From: JBDTME01 sp964583795
Lineage (GTDB): Bacteria; Patescibacteriota; Microgenomatia; UBA1400; PJMF01
Assembly: GCA_964583795.1 (NCBI GenBank)
Contig: CAZOWX010000018.1
Location: forward strand, 1-36,476
Direction: 5' to 3'
Length of the DNA: 36,476 bases
Shown: piece after piece, positions 23,447-30,999 of the stretch
Layout: each line of letters begins with the position of its first letter
Position numbering within the stretch: the first letter of the stretch is position 1
Program-made: the position numbers and the translations under genes
Notes under the pieces: generated by a model
The model's input: the letters and a program-made list of their open reading frames with translations, nothing else
The model's database searches: none
What the model was told of the DNA's origin: nothing

Positions 23447-24085
23447 ATGGTTCTAGAAAATCAAGCTTTATCTAAACTGCGGGAGTATGAAAGAGCCCTT
23501 GCAGCTGCAAGTATTTTACCTCTTACTGAAGAAAATCGACGAGCTGAGTTAGAAAAGTCAATTCAGGAACAGTTGGAAATCATTTTCACTACTGTTTTGG
23601 CGGACATTGTTGCCAAATTTCGGTTAAATGAGCAGGTTATTTGTTGTACTTATCCAGTAAGTGCTCGTACATTAAAAGAAAAAGTTGTCAGTTTAGTTAA
23701 AGCTATGCCAGAAGGAATAGGGGATTCTCAAGAGCTACTTACTTTTATTAACCAAGTATTTGCGCTTTTTTCAGATGACATTGATGTGTCCGTTTGGGAT
23801 TACAGATATAGTAGTGAAACAGATGCTAAATGCCCAATAGTGGTTGCCATTTTTGAGAGAGTAACAAAACGAGAAGTACGAATAACTGCCGAGTATACTG
23901 ACGAAACCAAACAAGCTATTCAAGTGAGTTACAGTGATGATGATGATGGAAAAGAAGCAACAGTACAACGAGTCAAAAGAATTGACTCGGCTGCTGAGTT
24001 GATGGTTGTAATGGTGAAGATACTCGTGGTGACTGACTTTTTGACACCTCATAAATTTATTTTTGATGATTTTGTTGGGGTGTAG
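23447..24085 (+). CDS. hypothetical soluble protein
   Basis: A 212-residue protein from the ATG at 23447, preceded by GAGG at normal distance; a TTG seven codons upstream is less likely. It has no signal peptide or membrane segment. Residues 1-60 look helical (LSKLREYERALAAASILPLTEENRRAEL), about 125-185 are strand-rich with an acidic turn of consecutive Asp residues (YSDDDDGKE). No family is recognised. Its promoter is a near copy of that of the 79-residue gene 700 bp upstream. Between them lies a PIN-domain remnant on the other strand. Confidence 0.65.
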   Translation: MVLENQALSKLREYERALAAASILPLTEENRRAELEKSIQEQLEIIFTTVLADIVAKFRLNEQVICCTYPVSARTLKEKVVSLVKAMPEGIGDSQELLTFINQVFALFSDDIDVSVWDYRYSSETDAKCPIVVAIFERVTKREVRITAEYTDETKQAIQVSYSDDDDGKEATVQRVKRIDSAAELMVVMVKILVVTDFLTPHKFIFDDFVGV

Positions 24086-24199
24086 CGATTAAGGCTTTCA
24101 ATAAAGATGAGTGAGTATTTCCTGTTTTGTCAGAGGAACAGGAGTTGGCGGTGGTCTTGTTCACTGTTGAAATGATCCAATAATCACGGAGTTTCTTCA

Positions 24200-24263
24200 A
24201 CGATGTATAATCAACTCACTCATGTCTCATACCTCTCGCTCCTACTTATCCCAAACCCAGTTT
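24200..24263 (+). pseudogene. duplicated start of the WecG-family gene
   Basis: Repeats the -10 region and first codons of the gene at 27686: ACGATGTATAAT at 24200-24211 equals 27664-27675, a 10-bp variable spacer follows, and 29 bases from the ATG (24222-24250) are identical to 27686-27714 (MSHTSRSYL). Similarity fades over the next 13 bases, ending where the stop codon of the dockerin gene lies (24266). It is a truncated copy with no function expected. Confidence 0.8.
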
Positions 24264-24265
24264 GA

Positions 24266-27200
24266 TTACTGCTTTTGCGCTGTTGAGTACTTCCCATTTT
24301 CTTCGGTAATACACTCAACTTGTTGATTACTTCCAAACGTCGCTGTGGAGAGTAACGACTGGTGATATTCAAGCGCTTGTTGGGGAGTAAGGACTTGCTC
24401 AGTAATCATCAAATCATCAAGGGCACCATTAAATCCGGCGGCAGGTTGATTCAAACTAACCCCAACGAAGAAATTAACCATTTCAGAAAAATTTTCCATG
24501 GTGACCGTGGCACTAGTATCTGCAACTCCGTCAACGTAAAGCCGAAGAGTAGCGCCATCAAAAGTAAATCCAACGGTGTGCCAATCCGGGGAGAGGGCCG
24601 CATTGGCAGTGAAAATTTGATACTGGCCGGCACTACTGCGCAGCGAAACTTGGTATTTGTTGTTATAAATACCCGTCACGATACCTTGAGCAGCACTCAC
24701 GCTATTGAGTCGTAAGAGATACTCGTGAACATCATGGGTAGCATTTTGTTTCAAACGCATGAATGAACTGATGGTGTGATTGGGAAAACTCAGTTTACGA
24801 TGTGCTGATCCCAAGAGCCCAAACATGTTGCTCGAAGTATTAAATGTTGCAACGTGGTGATTATCAACAACGGAAAACTGTGGTGGTGTGTAGCGAGTCC
24901 CTAACTCTCGATCAGCATCGACTTTATTGCCGCTGACATCGTAGGCAAAATTGCCATCAAACGTATAGTGCAGCGCATAAAACGGTTGACCATCAACGAC
25001 CCATTGAGCGACAGAGCTGTTATTTCCACATGTGTACGTGTTTGCACTGCGGGTGACGCTGTTGGTTGCACTGATTGGTGCGCAATCTTGAGGGCAAGTG
25101 GTAATACTTTCCAACGTATCGCATTGAGCATCACCACACGTATGTGGTAAACACATTTGAGTGCGTTTTTGCACATAGTCTTCCGGATAAAACTTCGTGG
25201 TCGATTGTAAATAATTATCAACAATAAAAGAATCCTCCGTGTAGGGGAAGATACGGAAGGTTCCCATACAAGCGAGTGTTTTGTCATACTGCGCTTGAGG
25301 TGATAGTGTCAGCGCAAGACTCTCAGCGCGTGGTTTTGAATAATCGACTGGGCGCACCTCAGCAAGCAGCGTACTTGGAGTATTTGAAACATTTTGTCCA
25401 CAGTAGTTATATTTCCAAGTTTCGTCAGTGGTGTTTTTAATGTACTCACCATTCCAGATGAGATCAGCATAGGCGTCTTCGTAGGGGGTGCGAAAACGAA
25501 ACGTTCGGGAAATCAGTCCATTGGTCCAGGATGCATGTTGCAGATAAAATTTATCTCCCAACAGATTGCGCGTTTTTCGCACTAACTCCAGGCTTCGCAG
25601 TGAATCCCCGTCATACAAACCGTCAAAATATACGCCGTCAAACGCATAGGTATCAAGAAAAAGTTGCACATTTGCTAGAAAAGTATCAACATTTGTTGTG
25701 TAGTAAAATTGTGGACTGAAATAGGCGATGACTTTCTGATTTTTACTGTGTGCCTCAGCGATAAGAGTGGTAAGTGCCGCTTTCTCTTGAATTTTAAGTG
25801 GTCCGGCAACATCCATTTTGCCCCCAACAGGAATATGTGTTACGGCACTTGGACTCGTACATGAGACAATCAGTTGGTTACTATCTTTACAGTACTCCTC
25901 GACAGGGTTTTGAGTGTTGTCCGTGACATAGTTATACATCCAGACAATATCGATATTGTGGTTGCGCCCAAACTTTTGAGTATTGTACGACTGGATTGCT
26001 CCAGGAGCAGTGTTAATGTTGACGGAAATGACCGCGGCATCATTTTTACAGTAATCAACGACATCAAATGATTTGGGTGGAAAGACTTGTGATACAAATC
26101 CGCCCCCCTGAGGGAGTGAGTACTCGACTAGCCACGAAGTCTGCGTAAAGTCTCGAATGACATTCCAGAACTTGTAGCCCTTTGTGGCAAGCTCACTGTC
26201 TGAGTACACACGGGAGTAATCCTGTGGCAAAACGGAGTAGGGCATTGCGGCAATTTCAGCTTTACTGCGGATGGGTGAAAAAAGTATTCCTTTTGTCGAG
26301 TCTGTGCTGAAAATCGTACCTCCTTCAAAATCAGAGTAACTTGGTTTTGGTCCAGAGACACTCACTTTGGCGGCAGTTTTTACCGTGACTAAAACCACAG
26401 AATCAGCTCCAATGCTAATCAAGACCGAATTGTTTTCCAGATTCACCAATCCGGCTTCGTTTGTCGTCTGGCGAGTGAGATTGGCAAGCAGCGGTGTATC
26501 AAATTGGATGGTACCGACGGTGCCGTTATCTTTTTGTTCAATAATTGAATTGTCGGTCAGTTCAAAGCGAGCAGCATTTGTCGTAATCACCCAAGGGTTT
26601 TGGGTGACGCTGACAATTTTCATGCCTTGAAACTCTTTGGTGATCGGTACATGAAAGTATTGATTGTCAATAATTCCCCCAACTTCCTCAACCGTGATGT
26701 TGTCAACGTAGAGCGAACCATCAAATCCGGTGAGCATAAAGCTGACGGGAATGCTCCCCTGGGTAGCGGTGGTTTTGACAATGCTACTTTCCGTGAACCA
26801 GTCGATGTCTGAAGCAGAGCGATATTCAAAATCGTTAATTCCTTTGGAGTTGATTCGAGTATTGTTGATCGCAAATTCAAAGTTTCCGCCCCAGATGCCT
26901 TTATTTTGATCGATCAAATCCGTCACACCACTGCGTTGTTGCGTGTACGTGATTGGGTAGTTTAAATCAAGATAACTATACACATGACGATTTGCGATTT
27001 TTATCGTCGCGCTTATTTTGTAATGTGTATTGGGTTTAACCGTGATTGACTGTGTGATTTTTTGTCGTTGCTGGCGGTTGCCGGTTAATTTGATGGAGTA
27101 CTGACCACTGGTTTTTATCGTATTGTCATCTGCTACAAAATTGGTGGGGCAGGTGGTTGAGGGGTAATTGTCACTAAAAAGGGCACAATCTTGATTCCAA

Positions 27201-27526
27201 GTTACCGCTTCTTCTAGATTTTCTTGTTTCGAAGCATTAGGGTTTGGAGTTGGAGTGGGACAGTTTGCCGGTTTTAAAAAGTTGGCAACGAGTTGAGAGT
27301 AATCTTGTAAATCGACTTTGCCGTCCCTTGTGATATCTGCAAGAGGGTTGAGAAGTGATGATTTCAAAAAGTTACTCACAAGAATGGAATAATCGCTAAG
27401 TCCTACAAAACCGTTTTTATCGATATCAGCAACACAAGATGAGTTAATGCTTGCTTTTGCCAGATTGACAGAAACTCCAAAGAGAAACAACAATGCTATG
27501 CCAACAATCAGAGATTTTAATTTCAT
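24266..27526 (-). CDS. exported dockerin/glycosidase-like/LamG protein
   Basis: A 1086-residue exported protein. Residues 1-25 are a signal peptide. Residues about 31-88 contain two dockerin type I calcium loops (DIDKNGFVGLSD and DITRDGKVDLQD, each followed by a YS.LV.NFLK helix). About 125-280 is a carbohydrate-binding-like sandwich (YSIKLTGNRQQRQKITQSI). About 540-720 looks like a TIM-barrel glycosidase core (IAYFSPQFYYT, then FDGVYFDGLYDGDSL with candidate acidic residues). About 850-1065 is a LamG/concanavalin-like domain (WHTVGFTFDGATLRLYVDG, GALDDLMI). The N-terminal position of the dockerin is unusual. It may act on a polysaccharide outside the cell; no cohesin is present in the window. 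The enzyme activity is inferred. Confidence 0.8.
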   Translation of the reverse strand: MKLKSLIVGIALLFLFGVSVNLAKASINSSCVADIDKNGFVGLSDYSILVSNFLKSSLLNPLADITRDGKVDLQDYSQLVANFLKPANCPTPTPNPNASKQENLEEAVTWNQDCALFSDNYPSTTCPTNFVADDNTIKTSGQYSIKLTGNRQQRQKITQSITVKPNTHYKISATIKIANRHVYSYLDLNYPITYTQQRSGVTDLIDQNKGIWGGNFEFAINNTRINSKGINDFEYRSASDIDWFTESSIVKTTATQGSIPVSFMLTGFDGSLYVDNITVEEVGGIIDNQYFHVPITKEFQGMKIVSVTQNPWVITTNAARFELTDNSIIEQKDNGTVGTIQFDTPLLANLTRQTTNEAGLVNLENNSVLISIGADSVVLVTVKTAAKVSVSGPKPSYSDFEGGTIFSTDSTKGILFSPIRSKAEIAAMPYSVLPQDYSRVYSDSELATKGYKFWNVIRDFTQTSWLVEYSLPQGGGFVSQVFPPKSFDVVDYCKNDAAVISVNINTAPGAIQSYNTQKFGRNHNIDIVWMYNYVTDNTQNPVEEYCKDSNQLIVSCTSPSAVTHIPVGGKMDVAGPLKIQEKAALTTLIAEAHSKNQKVIAYFSPQFYYTTNVDTFLANVQLFLDTYAFDGVYFDGLYDGDSLRSLELVRKTRNLLGDKFYLQHASWTNGLISRTFRFRTPYEDAYADLIWNGEYIKNTTDETWKYNYCGQNVSNTPSTLLAEVRPVDYSKPRAESLALTLSPQAQYDKTLACMGTFRIFPYTEDSFIVDNYLQSTTKFYPEDYVQKRTQMCLPHTCGDAQCDTLESITTCPQDCAPISATNSVTRSANTYTCGNNSSVAQWVVDGQPFYALHYTFDGNFAYDVSGNKVDADRELGTRYTPPQFSVVDNHHVATFNTSSNMFGLLGSAHRKLSFPNHTISSFMRLKQNATHDVHEYLLRLNSVSAAQGIVTGIYNNKYQVSLRSSAGQYQIFTANAALSPDWHTVGFTFDGATLRLYVDGVADTSATVTMENFSEMVNFFVGVSLNQPAAGFNGALDDLMITEQVLTPQQALEYHQSLLSTATFGSNQQVECITEENGKYSTAQKQ

Positions 27527-27663
27527 TGTTTGGGTATAGCCTTTATTCGGAAAATTTGGACATGATTGATTTCAGTATAACACCGTTATTTTGTTTAAAC
27601 GTTTTGACCAAAATATTGACGATGGAACGCTTCGCATCAGTGCGAACCACAGGAAACTTTTAG

Positions 27664-27675
27664 ACGATGTATAAT
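27664..27675 (+). promoter_or_regulatory. -10 box of the WecG-family gene
   Basis: A perfect TATAAT at 27670-27675 lies 10 nt before the ATG at 27686, so the leader is only a few nucleotides. There is no good -35 box. A TTCGCA/TGCGAA hairpin at 27631-27646 lies just upstream. Confidence 0.5.
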
Positions 27676-27685
27676 TCTTACTATC

Positions 27686-28513
27686 ATGTCTCATACCTCT
27701 CGCTCCTACTTATCTCGGACACTGTTTGATCTGCCGTTTTTCGCTACCAGCAGGGCAGATGCGCTGAAATTTATCAGAAGTGCAATGGGCGACAAAGAGC
27801 TGTTAACCATTGCCACGCCAAATCCTGAGCAAATTGTGCAAGCACAGCGCGATAGCGCATTTAAAAAAACACTCCAAGAGTTTGAGTTGTTTTTGCCCGA
27901 TGGGCAAGGGATCATTTGGGCCTCAAAAATATTGGGGAAACCACTGGAGGAGCGATTAACGGGCATTGATATACTCAGTGAGTTGTTGAAAGTGATAAAA
28001 AAAGAGGGGTTGACCGTGTTGATTGTGGGAGGAAAGGATTTAGTTGTAAGTGAAAAGTTTCCGCCCAAGGCGGACCAGCCTCGGGCTGGGCAAGTTGCAA
28101 GTGATCAAACTAATGAGCGTTTCACGAGGATTGAAGTTCAAAATACGCAGTTGTATTGGTACCGTGATTTTGACAAACAAAATGCACTGGATACGACCAA
28201 TGTGTTGTCGTGGATTGAGCAGAATCATCCTGAAATTGTGTTTGTCGCACTCGGTGCACCGCACCAGGAAGAGTGGGTCATTGCGTATAGAAACATGCTC
28301 CAAAAAGCTGGAGTGAAAGTTGTGATGGTCGTGGGTGGAGCGTTTGACGTGCTCACAGGGAAAATGCATCGCGCACCTGAATTGATTCAGAAACTTGGTT
28401 TTGAGTGGAGCTGGCGACTACTGCAACAGCCTTGGCGATGGAGGAGACAACTTCGGCTAGTAGAGTTTGTACAATTAGTAGTAACTCAGTTAGGACAAAA
28501 GAGCTCAAAGTAG
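27686..28513 (+). CDS. WecG/TagA/CpsF-family glycosyltransferase
   Basis: A 275-residue GT26-family enzyme, which adds a sugar (often N-acetylmannosamine or its acid) to a lipid-linked acceptor at the inner membrane face. Family blocks are clear: TIATPNPEQIVQA, LPDGQGIIWASKILGKPLEERLTGIDIL with the catalytic Asp region, IVFVALGAPHQEEW, and GGAFDVLTGKMHRAPELIQKLGFEWSWRL near the end. Between LIVGGKDL and the next strand, residues about 126-134 read PPKADQPRAG; this is an in-frame copy of the interspersed double-hairpin repeat and is not part of the family. It sits at a surface loop and the rest is intact, so the enzyme may still work. It may supply sugar chains used by the GT-C enzymes; that link is inference. 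Confidence 0.9.
   Translation: MSHTSRSYLSRTLFDLPFFATSRADALKFIRSAMGDKELLTIATPNPEQIVQAQRDSAFKKTLQEFELFLPDGQGIIWASKILGKPLEERLTGIDILSELLKVIKKEGLTVLIVGGKDLVVSEKFPPKADQPRAGQVASDQTNERFTRIEVQNTQLYWYRDFDKQNALDTTNVLSWIEQNHPEIVFVALGAPHQEEWVIAYRNMLQKAGVKVVMVVGGAFDVLTGKMHRAPELIQKLGFEWSWRLLQQPWRWRRQLRLVEFVQLVVTQLGQKSSK
28060..28089 (+). repeat. double-hairpin repeat inside the WecG-family gene
   Basis: The same core as 2847-2877, read in the same strand and frame (PPKADQPRAG). It lengthens the protein without breaking the frame. Confidence 0.85.
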
Positions 28514-28514
28514 C

Positions 28515-29936
28515 TTAGTGCAGAAAAAGCGATTGCTGAGGGTAGATAAATGGAGAACCAACGAGTGCTCTTTGGAGTGGACCGCTTTCGCGATAAAGAT
28601 TGAGTTTCTCAGCAGATGGATCGTACGTTATTCCTAAATTTGCATAATCCTGTTGTTGTTGCAATAGCGCTTGGCCCAGGTACATACCTTGACCCCAATA
28701 ATTAAATAATACTACCTGTGCTGCAGCAAAACGACCTAGGGTAAAAGGAGGTTCATTGGGGATATCTGAATTATCAAGTTTCCCTAAATAAGCTAATCCT
28801 AAATCATTTCCATTTATAAATGCAATGGAAACAGGCGGAATTCCTGAGGGGTTTTCCCAGCTACCGTTGCGACAGCCCCAAGAAAGAGCAAACAAAGGGA
28901 GATTCTGAGAAATGCGAAAATCATTGCTTGATAAGTCCCAGATATAACTTTCATCGCCATGTGAATGTAAGTAAAAAACCTCTTGTTGTCGTGCAAAAAG
29001 TGAGCGCACATAAAATTTGACTGAGGATAAATCATCACAAGTAGTGGATGGAGATGCAAGGATAATATTGTCTATTCCATATTTATCAAGCAGAGCCCCG
29101 AAAATTTTTTTCTCACGTTCATATACGATGGGGCAGTGCAGTGCCACTGTCATTGATTGTTGAGGAATTACCTCTCCGGTAAAGAAGCGGTGATGTTTTT
29201 CAAAATAACGCTGAAGTTGTTCCACAGGGGACAGTAAAGAAACTGTTTCCGTTTTAATCCAAGAAATATAGATTTCTGGACCCTCATGAGCTCCAAAAGT
29301 TTCATAACCAGAGTAGTGGCTGTTGGCATTACGATGAAATGTTGAATCTAAATCTTGGTAGAAAAACATAAATGGTGCGCTGTGATTGTCGTCGTGAATT
29401 TGGTCGTAATGTGCATATGGGACATCGCCAACAAAAACGGCTCCCTCAATATGTTCACAACCTGTTTGCGGGTCTATATTGCCACATTCTGAAATCAAGA
29501 TATCTCGAACAAAGTCGGGTGTTTTGTGTCTTAAGTCATAAATTGGGACGAATTTAACTTTGACAGGTAGTTTTTGTTCAACATCATTTTTCAAGTCGGT
29601 TAGTGTTGTTGTTAACGTCTGAAAGTCATCCTCGTTGATGATAATAAGGGCTGACTTTTTTGGAGGTAATGGTGCTGTGCGCAAAAAGTTGTGAATAAAA
29701 ACAGTATAATCAGCAAGATCTACTTGGCAATTTTGAGTCATTTCTGCAATGTTCCAACCATACTCGCAGTAGGGGTACGTTCGTAAAAAATTATGTACAA
29801 ATGTGTTATAGTCTCGTAAATCGACTTGGCCATCTCGATTAAAATCCCCACTAAGGTACGTACTTGCTTGCACAGGTATAAAAGCGCTCTGATAAAGAGC
29901 AAGAAAAATGAGTAATAGGAGTAGTTTCTTTAACAT
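28515..29936 (-). CDS. exported dockerin plus clan-CD peptidase-like protein
   Basis: A 473-residue protein from the ATG at 29936, the start that gives a clean signal peptide (MLKKLLLLLIFLALYQSAF...VQA); an ATG ten codons upstream is possible. Two dockerin-type loops follow the signal: DFNRDGQVDLRD is complete, while EMTQNCQVDLAD is degenerate. From about residue 95 the protein resembles gingipain/C25-type clan CD peptidases: IEGAVFVGDVPYAHY, then His326 in YLHSHGDE and Cys355 in LSWGCRNGSW, a plausible His-Cys dyad. It would cleave proteins outside the cell; specificity is unknown. It is the last gene on this strand after the Memo and macroglobulin genes and its stop lies almost against the WecG-family stop. 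Confidence 0.75.
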   Translation of the reverse strand: MLKKLLLLLIFLALYQSAFIPVQASTYLSGDFNRDGQVDLRDYNTFVHNFLRTYPYCEYGWNIAEMTQNCQVDLADYTVFIHNFLRTAPLPPKKSALIIINEDDFQTLTTTLTDLKNDVEQKLPVKVKFVPIYDLRHKTPDFVRDILISECGNIDPQTGCEHIEGAVFVGDVPYAHYDQIHDDNHSAPFMFFYQDLDSTFHRNANSHYSGYETFGAHEGPEIYISWIKTETVSLLSPVEQLQRYFEKHHRFFTGEVIPQQSMTVALHCPIVYEREKKIFGALLDKYGIDNIILASPSTTCDDLSSVKFYVRSLFARQQEVFYLHSHGDESYIWDLSSNDFRISQNLPLFALSWGCRNGSWENPSGIPPVSIAFINGNDLGLAYLGKLDNSDIPNEPPFTLGRFAAAQVVLFNYWGQGMYLGQALLQQQQDYANLGITYDPSAEKLNLYRESGPLQRALVGSPFIYPQQSLFLH

Positions 29937-30021
29937 ACTAGAGAAAAAACCGTATATGATAAGCATTACATACCGTTGTACAGTGTCAATAGCTGTATCT
30001 CTTCATTATTATTTGCAACCA

Positions 30022-30999
30022 TTATTTTTTTACAAACACCTCTGAAAAGTAGCTTGTCGTCTGCACATTTGGTTCATGGAGCAGCTCTCCTGAATTGGAG
30101 TGATCCAAAAGAACGGTTTTGCTGCTTCCAAAGCTATCCATCAACATCAAAAACAAGGGAAGTGGTGCAGGCGAATCAACATAATCATTGCTGAGCTTCA
30201 TAATGCGTTCATACTCACGAGCCTCCATTAGTTTGGCTGTTATTTCATCTTTTTGGGCAGCTTGCTTGGCATTCAGATAATGCGAAAAATCAATCGCTGC
30301 GACGATGATCACGTCATCTCTGTCTTTGAGTTTTTCTGACAGTGCTGTGGCAAGTGTCGTGATTTGATCGAGGTTCATCCGATTACTGATGAGCAGCGGC
30401 ACAACTGTGCTATTGGGACTGTAGTACTTAATGTACGGTAGACTTCCAGTAACGCTGTGATCGCTTTGTATAACCCGATCATTGAGAGCAAACGAGGGGA
30501 TGCTAAAGAACGTATCGATGAGTTGTTGATCAGCAGCGACATTACCAAATGGAGTTTCCCACGTGTTGGTGCTGCTAAGTATTGGTGCGGATCCCGCTTC
30601 GTAGTGGTTGGGCCCGATGATGATAATGGTTTTCGGATGTTGAGCGGCAATTGTTTGCCAAAACCGAGACAAGAGCGTGCTTGGCAATAAGTGATGCGGA
30701 GTTATTCCGCCGATAATTTTATTTGAGGACAAATTTGGAGGGGGATTTTTCTTCGCCTGAGTCACACCATCGAGAAATAAATTTTCTTCAAAAAATAACG
30801 CTTTGCGTATCGCTGTGGCGGTTACGGGTGGGATGTTGGATGGTTGTTGCGTTGTTCCCCCTTCGCCAGAGGCTTCGGAGGGACTCAGTGTGTCGTTGCG
30901 TTGTTGTATCAACCAAATCAATACTAACAAACCGACAACGACTACTGTCGTTGTCAGAAACCAAAACCGATTGGTATTGCGTTGCAAGAGCATGCTCAC
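30022..30999 (-). CDS. amrB: membrane-anchored AmmeMemoRadiSam B (Memo) protein
   Basis: A 325-residue protein. Residues about 12-32 form a membrane anchor, and about 80-325 match the Memo family: ITPHHLLPS, IIIIGPNHYEAG, SDHSVTGSLPYI and IDFSHYLNAKQAA, each holding the histidine-rich pocket residues of this dioxygenase-like fold. Memo proteins usually occur with an AMMECR1 domain and a radical SAM enzyme; neither is in this window. The anchor would place the domain outside the membrane, which is unusual for a family best known as cytosolic. Its start overlaps the macroglobulin stop by ATGA, so the two are co-translated. A Ser/Glu/Gly-rich stretch (PSEASGEGG, residues about 39-48) may derive from a small repeat. 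The substrate is unknown. Confidence 0.85.
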   Translation of the reverse strand: MSMLLQRNTNRFWFLTTTVVVVGLLVLIWLIQQRNDTLSPSEASGEGGTTQQPSNIPPVTATAIRKALFFEENLFLDGVTQAKKNPPPNLSSNKIIGGITPHHLLPSTLLSRFWQTIAAQHPKTIIIIGPNHYEAGSAPILSSTNTWETPFGNVAADQQLIDTFFSIPSFALNDRVIQSDHSVTGSLPYIKYYSPNSTVVPLLISNRMNLDQITTLATALSEKLKDRDDVIIVAAIDFSHYLNAKQAAQKDEITAKLMEAREYERIMKLSNDYVDSPAPLPLFLMLMDSFGSSKTVLLDHSNSGELLHEPNVQTTSYFSEVFVKK

